64,000 nucleotides of DNA from Leptodontidium sp. MPI-SDFR-AT-0119 (Eukaryota; Ascomycota; Leotiomycetes; Helotiales; Leptodontidiaceae): positions 186,001-250,000 of the forward strand of contig JAHLEZ010000016.1 in NCBI GenBank assembly GCA_020726505.1, read 5' to 3'. A program made the translations under genes and the position numbers. Below are positions 46,001 to 56,201 of this stretch, piece after piece. Within the stretch, counting starts at the first letter, position 1, and each line of letters begins with the position of its first letter. The notes under the pieces are model-generated. The model had not been told where the DNA came from, did not search any database, and was given only the letters and a program-made list of their open reading frames with translations.

Positions 46001-49000
46001 TTAATCAGCACTTTCCGGAAATTGCTTCTTAAGCGCGCTTTCCTCTTCTTCTCCAATTTGAGTGGCATAAGAAGCCTTCACATACTCAAGCCACGACGCC
46101 AAATCACTAGATGTATCTTCATCCTCCAGATCCGCAGCAAAAACGGCATAAAAGCTGTGCTTGACGCAAGGATGTGACTCCCATCCTTCACGTTGAGATG
46201 TAAAGCAGGGCTCACAAAGATCTGTGTCCTGGAGGCAGCTTCTGCAAACATACCACCCCGTCTCCGGAGAGATGTCCGTCTGGCACCGATCACACGCTCG
46301 TCCTGAACTTTCCGAATGCTCAATGGAAGGGATTACCTCCAGCTGGAGACCCACCCTGGCTCTTTCATCTCCAATCTGCATTAAAGTCTTAAACAGAATG
46401 TTCAAGGCATCCTTGGACCCGTACGTTTCCACAAGATGAACAAGTCGCCAAATTGGATTAGGGTCCGGCCAGTCCGTACTGGTGGTCTCAAGGGCCATGG
46501 GTTCTGCACCTGCAATCTCCATGATGCATCGTTGCAACAAGATGACGGACAGAAGGTGGCTTGTCTCATTGATCGGTGAGCCAACAAGTGTCTTGGCTTT
46601 GATGAGACGCCAGAAAAGGCCCTCGGCGCCGATAGAATCCTTTTCCTTGATGTAAGCACCAGCGATGTTTTCCAGACTATTGAGTACAGCTCCGAAACCG
46701 GGAAGGAATGTGGACAAGTCTTCCTTGTTGGCGGCGCTAGAATACTGTATGAACATCACGCTCCCGGGGTTTCGTTCCATCATGGGCTGTTCGTGTGATG
46801 CGTGAGATGAGTTCTGAAAGCCAAGAATGACACTTTCATATCCATCCAGGGCCAGAAGGAGGGTTCTAGCGGCATCCTGTCTCCTGCGTTGCTCCCGGTA
46901 TAACGTGCTCATGTTAATCAACACCCCTAGTGTGACGGAATGTTTCTCGCCGAGGGCTTTTCTAAAGCCATCCAGTGCGCGTAGATAGAACAATTCGGCT
47001 TCTTTGAACTTGTTCTGGCCGGAGTAAAATGCTCCCATGTTGTTGACCGATTGGAGGGTTTTGCGGTGCTCTGCGCCTAGGGACTTCTCCTTGCGTTCCA
47101 GTGCTTGGAGGTGTATCTTTTCCGCTTCGGTTTCCTTTCCCTGTTGGCTCAGAATGTTGGCCAAGTTGGCTAGCGCGTCCAAGGTGTAGTGGTGATCGGG
47201 GCCCAGGCTCTCCTCGTACGCTCGGAGAGCCTTGGTCACCATCGGCTCCGCTTTTTCAAACTTGTGCTGAAAAGTGTAAAAATTCGCCAGATTGTACGCC
47301 AGATTTGCCATCTCCTTCTGCTGGGCTGGCAAGAACAGCTCGTAGGTCTCCAAAGCCCGCAAGTACATGCGTTCTGCGTCGTCAACCTTGCCGTTCTTGG
47401 TGTATATCTTACGGACGACCTCGACCATTTCCAGAGCTTGGATGTTGCCGAGTCCCTGTGTTGCTTGCTCAGTCTCTTTCAGACAGGCCACGGCGAGCTT
47501 CTCGGCCTCGACTAACTTCCCGGAAGCAAGGGTTGCAATGACCAACTCGTCCATCGACACGAGCGTTGTAACATACGCAATATCCTTCGATACTCGTTGT
47601 GCACGAAGTGCTAGGAGGTATAATTCCGCAGCGTCGTCCAGCTTTCCCTGCAGTCCACAGACGAGGGCCAGTTCGCCAGCGATATGAGCGGTGGATGAAT
47701 CATCCGGTCCTTTCCTGGTCATGTACACGTCGAGGACTTGTCTGTAGAGCGTCTCGGATTCATTATACCTCTTGAGCTTCTTCTGCAAAGCGGCAAGAGA
47801 GTACGCAGTCCTAACCGTGGGGTAGTTATTGGGTTCCCGGCCCTCAGGGGCCTCATCACATGTCTTCAAGACTTCGAGGTATAGTTTTTCGGCCTCGATC
47901 AACTTGCCACCAGCAGCGAGGACTGACGCCCGGGCGTTGATAGCGTCAAGAGTGATCGGGTTAGTGGGTCCCATAATGCCTCTATAGGCCTGTGAGACAC
48001 GTACCAAGAGGTCAACGGCCTCGTTTGTCATCCCGATATGTCCGAGAAACTTGCCGAGCCTAAACACCGAGGCAAAGTATATCAAGCCTGTATCCAGCTT
48101 GATATTGTCGTCTGGAAGAAAGGGGTTTTCTGAAGTGAAATAAGGTTCTGCTATTTTGGTCGTTGCCAAGCGAAAGCAGCGTTGTGCGTGCGCTTCCAGT
48201 CTGCCTTTGAGGGAGACTTCAATCCTCTCGACATCGTCCGGGATGGCTCGTCCAACTGTTCTGACTGCCAGCCAAGCAAGCTCGGGGTCCAGAACTTTCG
48301 GAAGAGCTTGTTGAGCGCATTGGATGATGACGCGGTGAACGAAGTGGCTACAGCGGTCTCTGGCGGGTTGAGATATGCCGTATGCCTCCAGGATTTTCAT
48401 CCCCTCAACAAAAATCTCTGGCGATGCAGCAGCTGACCGATACCATGACAGCGATTTTGACTGTACCGGCAGTGGAAACTCTGGTGAGAATAATCCGTAC
48501 CAGAGGTCGCGATTGTCAAGATATGTCCAGAGGTTGAAGATATTCCAAGCGAGGCTGTCGACGCGGCGTAGTTGGTCATAGATGATGGTCATTATTGTTT
48601 TGATAGATGGATGCGTGTCGACCGAGACGGTAGTTGAGGCATGCTCATCGCCCTCGAGGCCCGACCTCACACGCTGATATGTCTTAAGGAAGTCACGAGG
48701 CGTGCATTTTGTTTCTCTTATAAAGGCCCCTGCAAGCTTGAGGGCGATTGGGTGGCCACCGAGAAGGCCCAGCGCCTCCTTCACCGGATTTGCATCGTCT
48801 ATCTCGACGTTAGAAACTCGGATGCTCGCTCTTATGAAGTGGAGTTGCTCACAACTGTGCATATGCGTCCCCATTTCTTCTCCAAGCAGCTTTTCGGCAT
48901 CAACGGTGGCCATCCCTCCCAACCTCAAACCCGTGCATGATGGTATCGTAGTAAGCCTGCGGGCTGTGACCAAGATCGACCCGTGATCCATAGTCGGGAA

Positions 49001-49654
49001 GTACGACTCGATCTTGTACGGCGAAGGGCTTCCGTCTTCGCTGCCGAAGCCATCTATAATGAGCAGCCAGCTGCCATTGCCTGGCAAACCAAACCACCCC
49101 AAAACGGCGTCGACGTCCTGGCCGTAGCTTTCGGCTGGCGGAGCGGATTCCTGACTTTGAGAGTGAGAGGACTGGGCCTTGACATCCAGGCGGTCCCGAA
49201 GACGCGCAATGCTCTTCTTGAGGTTCTCTTGCGTGCTGCCGTCGACCCAGAACACGGAGCTAAAGTTTCGGCCATGTTGCCGCGCAAATTCGATGGACAG
49301 GTGAGTTTTTCCAAATCCGGGATCGCCGTGAAGAACGACTACCCGCCTGCTGCCGGGTTCTTTGTCGATTGGGAGGAGGTTTTCTCGAAGCTGCTCCAAT
49401 TCTGTCTGTCGGCCGACAAAGCGACCGACGGGAGGGGCGTCGTTGAGATACGGATACGGGACAAGTTCGAGTTGAGAGACAGAGAGCTCAAGAGCACTCG
49501 TTTCTTCATCTCGCGGATTTGATGGGTTCTCGCCATGCGGCGCGAGATCCAGCGCCCCCCCGCTCTGAACAAGGTTCGGCGGTTCTGGGAAGATTGGGCC
49601 TTCATCTCCTCCTCCGCCTCGTGTTACCTGGGAACCAGCCTCCATTCCACTCAA
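46001..49654 (-). CDS. NLR-type protein: NB-ARC, TPR array, C-terminal ZZ-like zinc finger
   Basis: An intact single-exon gene of 1,217 aa. About 80 polar residues precede FVGRQTELEQL (79-89). The NB-ARC NTPase has its P-loop HGDPGFGKTHLS at 109-120, Walker B LLIIDGF at 197-203, GSILVTAR (225-232) and GGHPIALKLAG (299-309). A helical/winged-helix part follows. About residues 560-960 hold eight or more kinesin-light-chain-like TPRs (repeating ...EAEKLYLEVL..., LANLANILSQQGKETEAEKIHLQALERKE type). Residues 1121-1166 form CDRC...CRSC...CEPC...H...H, the ligand pattern of a ZZ finger, followed by an acidic tail. NB-ARC/TPR proteins are fungal intracellular immune/allorecognition receptors: ligand binding by repeats triggers ATP-driven oligomerisation. 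No N-terminal effector domain is recognised. It is head to head with a HET gene 314 bases away. Confidence 0.93.
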   Translation of the reverse strand: MSGMEAGSQVTRGGGGDEGPIFPEPPNLVQSGGALDLAPHGENPSNPRDEETSALELSVSQLELVPYPYLNDAPPVGRFVGRQTELEQLRENLLPIDKEPGSRRVVVLHGDPGFGKTHLSIEFARQHGRNFSSVFWVDGSTQENLKKSIARLRDRLDVKAQSSHSQSQESAPPAESYGQDVDAVLGWFGLPGNGSWLLIIDGFGSEDGSPSPYKIESYFPTMDHGSILVTARRLTTIPSCTGLRLGGMATVDAEKLLGEEMGTHMHSCEQLHFIRASIRVSNVEIDDANPVKEALGLLGGHPIALKLAGAFIRETKCTPRDFLKTYQRVRSGLEGDEHASTTVSVDTHPSIKTIMTIIYDQLRRVDSLAWNIFNLWTYLDNRDLWYGLFSPEFPLPVQSKSLSWYRSAAASPEIFVEGMKILEAYGISQPARDRCSHFVHRVIIQCAQQALPKVLDPELAWLAVRTVGRAIPDDVERIEVSLKGRLEAHAQRCFRLATTKIAEPYFTSENPFLPDDNIKLDTGLIYFASVFRLGKFLGHIGMTNEAVDLLVRVSQAYRGIMGPTNPITLDAINARASVLAAGGKLIEAEKLYLEVLKTCDEAPEGREPNNYPTVRTAYSLAALQKKLKRYNESETLYRQVLDVYMTRKGPDDSSTAHIAGELALVCGLQGKLDDAAELYLLALRAQRVSKDIAYVTTLVSMDELVIATLASGKLVEAEKLAVACLKETEQATQGLGNIQALEMVEVVRKIYTKNGKVDDAERMYLRALETYELFLPAQQKEMANLAYNLANFYTFQHKFEKAEPMVTKALRAYEESLGPDHHYTLDALANLANILSQQGKETEAEKIHLQALERKEKSLGAEHRKTLQSVNNMGAFYSGQNKFKEAELFYLRALDGFRKALGEKHSVTLGVLINMSTLYREQRRRQDAARTLLLALDGYESVILGFQNSSHASHEQPMMERNPGSVMFIQYSSAANKEDLSTFLPGFGAVLNSLENIAGAYIKEKDSIGAEGLFWRLIKAKTLVGSPINETSHLLSVILLQRCIMEIAGAEPMALETTSTDWPDPNPIWRLVHLVETYGSKDALNILFKTLMQIGDERARVGLQLEVIPSIEHSESSGRACDRCQTDISPETGWYVCRSCLQDTDLCEPCFTSQREGWESHPCVKHSFYAVFAADLEDEDTSSDLASWLEYVKASYATQIGEEEESALKKQFPESAD

Positions 49655-49968
49655 TCAGTCGTGAAAATCCCAGCCAGGGAATCGAGCGTCGGTCGGACGG
49701 TGAGACGCGGTCCACGAGTGCTTGTGCAGAAGAAGATTGATGTTAATGTGAGGATATCCAGGCAGGCGGAGTTCTCACCCTCGGCCGCCGCTGATGACAC
49801 GTGTCGGGACGGACGGAGGATAATTAGGATAGACAAACCCATACTGTACGATTGATTGCCTGACGGACGACAACATTACGTTTCCAATTATTACGTCCCC
49901 CCACTTGAACAGCAAAATATCCTTTTTCTGTTTTTTCTTTCTCCTTCTCTTCCGATTGATTCTTCGAG
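49655..49968. promoter_or_regulatory. Shared bidirectional promoter region of NLR and HET 3
   Basis: The 314 bases between the start codons of two divergent genes. On the HET side there is a pyrimidine-rich stretch (about 49919-49952, TTTTCTG...CTTCTCTTCC), as often found just upstream of starts of fungal genes. No clear TATA or binding site can be named. The distance is short enough for co-regulation (inference). Confidence 0.5.
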
Positions 49969-51942
49969 ATGGCGACGGATGAATCTTCGTACGCCTACAC
50001 ACCGCTTGCTTCCAACAACAACTTCAGGTTGCTTGACTTGGAATTGGAGCGGCTGACGAAAAGCATCAAGGGCGAATTATTCGAGTTCCCGGTCGGCCAG
50101 TCGCCACCGTACATATGTCTTTCCTATTGCTGGGGCGCCGGGAACGACAAAGACTTTCGCATCAATGTCGAAGGAAAGCGGCTTGTCGTCTCGCAGACTG
50201 TCTTCTTGGCTCTGTCCAACATCCGGGACTGGATGCCCCATGACGGCGACACAACCTCGGTCATGGTCTGGATTGACCAAATCTGCATCAACCAGGACGA
50301 CTTGGCCGAGAGAGCAGTTCAAGTCGGCCACATGAAGGCGCTCTACTCTCAGGCCAAAAGGGTCGTGGTCCACCTGGGCGCTGAGGAGAACGGGAGCGAG
50401 AAAATTCCGGAGCTCTGTCAAATGCTCTATTCAACCGCACTGCAACTCACGAACAAGGATGGCATTCCGACTAGCTACGATCTAAAGAGCCTCAGTATGC
50501 GCGAGCTGGACGGCACCAGTCTTCCGCCAAGGGGTGACCCTCTCTGGGATGCGAACCGACTCTTCCTGCACCGCCCTTGGTTTCTTCGCACCTGGATTAT
50601 CCAGGAAGCTGTTCTCGCTCGAGATCTTTTCTTCATCTGTGGCCATTGGGGCATGGGCGGCCATTCCCTTGCTGTCTGCTGGGACATTATCCTCGCGGAT
50701 AACCTAATACCCATGTTTTCCAATACAGCACCAGCAACGGCATGGCAAGTGCCCGAGAGCCGAGCAATGCAGCAGATCCTCCTGATGTTCGACACAGGCA
50801 TGTGCAGAGACGACAAACCGAGCCAGAGTCTTATCGAAATGTTACAGAAGAGCAGAAATGCGTTGGCGACGAATCCTCGGGACCACGTCTACGGCCTATT
50901 GGGGCTCGCCACCGAGGCTTACCGCGAAAAGCTCACCGTCGACTACGAAGAGCCAGTCGCGGATCTGTACCTCAGGGTTGCTCGACTTGTGGTCGAGTTG
51001 GGCGAAGGCCACAAACTTCTCTACAACCTCCATGGATTGCAATCTGATCTTGGCCTCCCATCTTGGGTTCCGGACTGGTCAAGTGAGGGCTACCCATTCT
51101 TCACCCTGGCGCCAATGCAGGGTAATGCCGTCACGACGGTTGACATACCATATGCCTGCGCGGGCGGAGAATCATCCAACATGCGAGTATCACAAGATGG
51201 GCTCAGGCTTCACTGCGAGGGATTCATCGTGGATGTCATTGATAGGGTGTCCAACACCGACATCGACGACTACTACCAGGAGAAGAATGAGCAAGCAACC
51301 GAGCCTGGGAACGGCGAAGATGAGACGGCAGAACGGAAACTAGGCTCCTCAAACGGATTTCTTCAGCAGTGCCTGTCAGATATGGCCGGTTTCTTACAAG
51401 GAAAATCGGCGTATTTGCCCGAAAGCCATGAGGAGGTTATTTGGCGAACCGCTGTCTGGAACCGGTCCATATCTAGCCAGAAGAAATCAGATAATCAATT
51501 CGAAGAGTCGTACAAGGCTTGTAGGGACTATCTTCAGTTTCTCGGCTTATCGATGGGGGGGGTACTTGAGAGATTCGGTCTTAGGATGAGGATGCTAGAT
51601 AAGGAGTTAGGATTCTTGGTTCCCCTCGAGGTCACCAACAAAATCAACATTCAGGAGAGAAACCGGGAGTACGACCAAGCCGAAAAGTATGCAAACTGGG
51701 CAACCACTATCTCTATGCAGATGAGGAGGTGTGGGACTTTTAAAGGTTACATCGGACAGATTCCCAAGAGCACTCAGGCAGGCGATGTCATCGGCGTCAT
51801 TGGGGGCGCAGCGGTTCCTTTTGTGTTTCGCGCAAGCTCGGGGGGCTACAAAGTCATTGGCCAATGCTATCTGCATGGCATTATGGAGGGAGAGGCATTA
51901 CGAGATCCCAGCCTGAGGAAGGAGACCATCACTCTCGTGTGA
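49969..51942 (+). CDS. HET-domain protein 3, divergent partner of the NLR
   Basis: An intact single-exon gene of 657 aa. HET landmarks: FRLLDLELE (19-27), YICLSYCWG (48-56), VWIDQICINQ (100-109) with QVGHMKALYSQA after it, WFLRTWIIQEAVLARDLFFICG, then NPRDHVYGLLGLA and LPSWVPDWS. The C-terminal end carries FKGYIGQIPKSTQAGDVIGVIGGAAVPFVFR and YLHGIMEGEAL, shared with HET 1 and 2. A linker near 430-460 is acidic/low complexity. HET proteins kill or arrest the cell when activated. With no repeat sensor of its own and a divergent NLR without effector domain next door, it is a good candidate for the NLR's executioner (inference). ATG 49969 follows a pyrimidine-rich leader. No damage. Confidence 0.93.
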   Translation: MATDESSYAYTPLASNNNFRLLDLELERLTKSIKGELFEFPVGQSPPYICLSYCWGAGNDKDFRINVEGKRLVVSQTVFLALSNIRDWMPHDGDTTSVMVWIDQICINQDDLAERAVQVGHMKALYSQAKRVVVHLGAEENGSEKIPELCQMLYSTALQLTNKDGIPTSYDLKSLSMRELDGTSLPPRGDPLWDANRLFLHRPWFLRTWIIQEAVLARDLFFICGHWGMGGHSLAVCWDIILADNLIPMFSNTAPATAWQVPESRAMQQILLMFDTGMCRDDKPSQSLIEMLQKSRNALATNPRDHVYGLLGLATEAYREKLTVDYEEPVADLYLRVARLVVELGEGHKLLYNLHGLQSDLGLPSWVPDWSSEGYPFFTLAPMQGNAVTTVDIPYACAGGESSNMRVSQDGLRLHCEGFIVDVIDRVSNTDIDDYYQEKNEQATEPGNGEDETAERKLGSSNGFLQQCLSDMAGFLQGKSAYLPESHEEVIWRTAVWNRSISSQKKSDNQFEESYKACRDYLQFLGLSMGGVLERFGLRMRMLDKELGFLVPLEVTNKINIQERNREYDQAEKYANWATTISMQMRRCGTFKGYIGQIPKSTQAGDVIGVIGGAAVPFVFRASSGGYKVIGQCYLHGIMEGEALRDPSLRKETITLV

Positions 51943-53039
51943 CGGACTCCAATTGAAAGCTTGTCACGGGCATCACCGATAACGAATCCCCAGTCACTTT
52001 TTCATAATTCTATCTCGAATTATGACTTGAAAACAAGCGGTCCACATTCTCTATCTCATAAGTCCGGCATCTTGATTCCGACTTTCTTACAACTAAAAAT
52101 CTTCTCACCACTAGCCCGCGTAGAACTGGCCAAACGGTGCTTCTATCCAGTAGTAATACTATCCCTTCGTTCGCTGAGACATTTCCCGCGCTAGTAAGGG
52201 CCAAGCTAAGAGAGCCAACTAATCCACCCATTAACTGAGGGGATAACAATAATCCTCTGCCATAGTTTGGCACTACTTAGGAAAAGCGCACCGATATGGG
52301 CTCTATTAGGTGAGGTGTTCATATGGGTATTCGAGCCGTTCTTCTTAAAGCTTCAGGGTTAATTACTTGACGCTCCTCGAATTAGTCATTGACAGTGCCT
52401 ATTCAACGATGAGTCGGACTCTTCATACGATCGCTTGAAAGTGGTGTACTTGTCAAGGGCTCGAATCAGGTGACTTTCATACTTTTATGAAGCTATTCAC
52501 AACTTTGTATCAGCCACACGAGCTAACTCGTAAACGAACATAAAAGACAGATTTCCTTAAGAATATCTTCTCTCCTTGTAATCAATCAATTCAACCAAGT
52601 CGCAATTGTCCACGTACTTGCACTCGCTCCGTGACAGTACTCCCTTCTATTTCCTCCTAATGAATTGGCGAGCCCAGGCGTCTGCCCTGAAACTCTGATT
52701 TTGGTGGCAAACCGGAGACTCTCGTGAGATAGGAAGCCGAATGTTCTAAATATTTTAAATGCAGTTTGTGTAATGATACGGTAATGTATCCTAAGAGTAG
52801 CGGTAGAAACACCTGGGTCAAATGTGGCACAAGACTTTCTGTCAAAAGACCTGCCTGCTTAACTTACAAAAATATATAAAACAGATATAAAACAAGAGAA
52901 AGGTTTATTATTTGTGCCTTGGGCATTTAAGTTAATATACGACTTTAGCGACCTTACGTCATTTATAAAAGCTTTTATCACCTTTAGTATTAAAGAATTA
53001 AACCCATTTTCTCACTCGAATTAACTTTTGAATAGCTTA
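51943..53039. other. No recognisable gene
   Basis: Short frames only. From about 52860 the sequence becomes A+T-rich and RIP-like and merges into repeat R3. Confidence 0.45.
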
Positions 53040-53470
53040 CGAGTGCCTTTTTACTTATCTTATAATTATTTATAATCTTATCTTATACTTTGTTTTTTAT
53101 TTAGTCTTTTCTAATATATAATAATTGATTATAATTTCTAATTTATACTTTTATACTTTTATATTTACTTTCTACTTAAGATTAATATTTAAATTAATTA
53201 GCTTATATATTTAGCTTATTCATTAAAAGTTAATAATAATAATTGTTTCTTTATATAACTTGTTTTGTAATAAGCTTTTAATAAAAATCTTATTATATTT
53301 AATATTATATTTATTAAAGCTGGCTTATACTTGAATTAACGCTTGTTTAAACGTAGCCTTAATAAATAAATCTAATTAAAGAAATCTCATAGCCTTAGTA
53401 AATCCACATTAATAAGTTATATAAAGAATCAAATAAATCTTATATTAAATTTGTTTAATAATAATGGATA
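53040..53470 (+). repeat. A+T-rich dispersed repeat, copy R3 (diverged)
   Basis: It shares word order with R1/R2 (TTATACTTTTATA..., TTATATATTTAGC, GCTTATACTTGAATTAA, TTTAAACGTAGCCTTAATAAAT) at lower similarity, same orientation. More A+T-rich than R1/R2. No coding sequence. Confidence 0.65.
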
Positions 53471-53637
53471 AGTCTTAGCGTTTTCAATCCCTTAAAGGTT
53501 TTCATTTGTTATTTAATAGGTATTGCCAATGTAACTTAACACTTTCCCAAGAACTACCCTAACCTATAGTTAGAGCTTTATCTCTCAAGCTAAGCTGCAA
53601 CTCGACGACGACCAATAACAGAAATATGTGGGGAGTC

Positions 53638-54132
53638 TTACTCGGTACCCATTGCTTCCCCCCCCTCAACCCCCCCAAAGTATTTCACGGCGATTTCGTT
53701 GTGCCCCATCTGTACAGCCATATCTCTAGGAGAGTATCCCCGAGTATCCCTGACATCGGTTCTAGCCCCGTAGCTAATCAGAAGCCCGCAGACCCTTTCG
53801 TGTCCATTTGTTGCAGCCCAATGGAGCGGACCCCAGCCATCATATTCCAGTTGATTGGGATTCGCCCCAGCTATAAGCAATTTCCTTATACATTCATGGC
53901 GGCCAGTCTCCGATGCCCATACGAGCGGATGGCTGTTGCCTCCAGCATCCTCTGATGTACTCGAACCCTTAGAGAGATAGCGGTCAACAAGCAACGGGAG
54001 TTTGAAATACCCGGCGAGGTATAGCCTCGAGCTATGACGGCAGTTTCGAGGATGTTCGGAATGCCGCAAGAAGTAATCCAGTCGCATCAACAGGTCTCTG
54101 TTAGCCCTAAAGTTGAACAGTTGTACTACCAA
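53638..54132 (-). CDS. Ankyrin-repeat protein, probably a gene fragment
   Basis: A 164-aa open frame. Two clear ankyrin repeats at about residues 70-130: HPLVWASETGRHECIRKLLI with GANPNQLEYDGWG, then PLHWAATNGHERVCGLLI with GARTDVRDTRGYS, and a third partial repeat PRDMAVQMGHNEIAVKYF. The preceding part (RLYLAGYFKLPLLVDRYL) looks like an earlier degenerate repeat. In fungi such arrays usually form the C-terminal sensor of NACHT/HET proteins, and the upstream frame is blocked by stops, so this is probably a surviving 3' end rather than a whole gene. A stand-alone small ankyrin protein cannot be excluded. It ends in a glycine/glutamate-rich tail overlying short C runs at 53657-53677. Confidence 0.65.
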   Translation of the reverse strand: MVVQLFNFRANRDLLMRLDYFLRHSEHPRNCRHSSRLYLAGYFKLPLLVDRYLSKGSSTSEDAGGNSHPLVWASETGRHECIRKLLIAGANPNQLEYDGWGPLHWAATNGHERVCGLLISYGARTDVRDTRGYSPRDMAVQMGHNEIAVKYFGGVEGGEAMGTE

Positions 54133-54585
54133 AGAGTCTTGCTAAGAATAAAAGTCTTCGAGTCCTAGCTTTGAAGTTCGCGTTGACTTAACAATGCTTA
54201 ATGCCTTGTAATCAAGGATTTGAATTACGTAAGCGATATTTTTTCTGCGTTACTTTCTTTAGTTAGCAGAAAGAACGACAATAAACACCGACGAAGATTA
54301 ATCGCAGTAGTTGGTTTCATGTTTGTTAACGCGGGAGCAATTATAGATTCTGGTTAGAGCCTCACTTGTTTAGAATATATCGACCGATGCTAACAGAGAC
54401 TAAATAGCAACCCCTCATCCAAGTCGATTCCCCCCCGCATTCACACGATCTTCAAAATCACCGCCTTCGATGCTCTCAAGGCAGTATATTATTCGCAAAT
54501 TGCTAAGTAATCTCTCTAAAACTACTCTTACCGACTTACAGCTCTCCGACCTCTATATTAGCTTAGTAGAAGAAGACGAGAGCTC
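54133..54585. other. No recognisable gene
   Basis: Moderately A+T-rich; possibly mobile-element DNA hosting the solo LTR. Confidence 0.4.
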
Positions 54586-54886
54586 TGTTACGGCTGGCAA
54601 GAGGTTAATACGGCGAGTTGACTCTAGCTTTGTATTTAGGCCTAAAGCTACGCTCAGAAACGAGAAGAAAAGACAAGGAGAAAAAGAGAGCTCTCTGTAA
54701 GAGAGAGCTCAAGTATAAATACACGAAGGACCCTCCTAATAGGGCCTAGCGTAGTCGAGCGCCATTCGCATCAACATGTCGCATGCTCGCCACCTAGTCC
54801 TCTTAATTAGGACTAGCACCGTCGCATAGCCAGCAATGCTACGAGCCATGTCGGTTACAATACGAGGCGCATCGGAGGTCGTAACA
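54586..54886 (-). mobile_element. Solo LTR, family A/B, copy B, TSD AGCTC
   Basis: 301 bases, reverse-oriented relative of 16365-16667; on the plus strand TGTTACGGCTGG...GGTCGTAACA. AGCTC is present on both sides (54581-54585 and 54887-54891), a perfect five-base target duplication, so this is a clean solo LTR left by recombination. Confidence 0.92.
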
Positions 54887-56199
54887 AGCTCGATTCGACC
54901 GTCCCTTAAAATGTGTTTGGCGATAAACGTATTCTTTACTATAACCACATATTAGGGAAATATACGCTGCCTTCCACGCGACTTTTAGACCCGGCCTAAG
55001 ATGGCGAAAGTATATTTAAAAAGGGTCACAAGTTTATCTACGTGTTAGGCACAGGCGTTAAGAAAGTAACACTTAGAGAATCGGGTTGCGTTTTAGAAGT
55101 AGACTTTCTATATGCGCCTAGTATTTTCTCTGTGCTAACACGACATATAGAGCGGATAGCGCGTTACGCATCATTGGCGATACTCGCACATAGGGTGTTA
55201 AGATAGCTTTGACTAGACGAGATGTGGAAAATGGACACTTTATAATAGTCTTTATTCAAAACAGGCGACGGCACGAGTCGTAGTTAAATTCGACAGAGCT
55301 TTATATAATTTTTGTATTAGTAGATGAGTAACGCCTCGTACGTTCGTTTATAAATTTATACAAGGTATACGGCGTCTCTAGGCTACTCCTGAGCTTCTTA
55401 GTATTAATATAACAACGTCTTAGGTTTAAATTATAGTGATATATATATACTAGATCCAATGATTATTAGTGTAGATCCCTTCGTCGTTCCTTGATTCGAT
55501 TATTAATTAGAGGAGGATATAATCTGAATAGGAATATAATTATTTATCACTCGTTATAGTTCAATTTTATAAAGGAACTAAGTCGACGAAGTGTATTACG
55601 GGTAATATTCGAATAATTCCCCTTAAATACTACCTGTATACTCCGCAACTCTTGCCTGTCTTAACCCCGAAACGTAAATGGGACAACGACATAAGATTAG
55701 AATTTATTGTGAAGAAATAGTATACCCCGCGCGCTCGAGGATATATCTTCGTTACTTCTTTCGTACGAATTAAGGACGCTTAAGTATTATCGTTGTGTTC
55801 GAGTGTAGTACCTAGGCCGTCCCAAGGCGGCGGATAGAAAAAGCTTTAAGGGGCCTATAGAAGGAAGACAAATATATTACTGGACATTATCCCACGACCA
55901 AGCTCCTATCATTATCAGCTTCCTTTAAAATCCTTCGAGCCCTCTTTAAACGCCTCTAGGCCCACTTTAACACTATGATTGAAATCAACTACGGCGCAAT
56001 CCTCTTCTCCTTCGCTTCGAGCTGTATTTATCTCTTTATTGCACGCACTATAAGTAAAATCAACGCAGGGATTAGCGATACTAGATATACGAAGAAAGTA
56101 TCGTAAGAAATCCGTGACCGAAACCGTTACTTCGAGGTTGACATTAGAAGATTAAGAATATAAGAGCGTTATAGCCGTTTGAGAGATGCGGTAGAAAAG
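54887..56199. other. RIP-like DNA without a readable gene
   Basis: Stop-rich in all frames, with scattered coding-like words (for example IEINYGAILFSFASSCIYLF near 55985) that I cannot assign. It is the insertion site of the second Fot1-like element. Confidence 0.4.
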
Positions 56200-56201
56200 T
56201 A

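Noticed and set aside
47101..47541. 146-aa plus-strand frame opposite the TPR region
   Set aside because: A shadow of the NLR gene, arising from its GC-rich repeated codons.
17052..53470. R1/R2 as the two LTRs of one large Copia element spanning 16.8-23.9 kb
   Set aside because: The interval holds an intact flavodoxin gene and other host-like sequence, and R1 is followed by no primer site or gag; a third copy at 53 kb also argues for a dispersed repeat.
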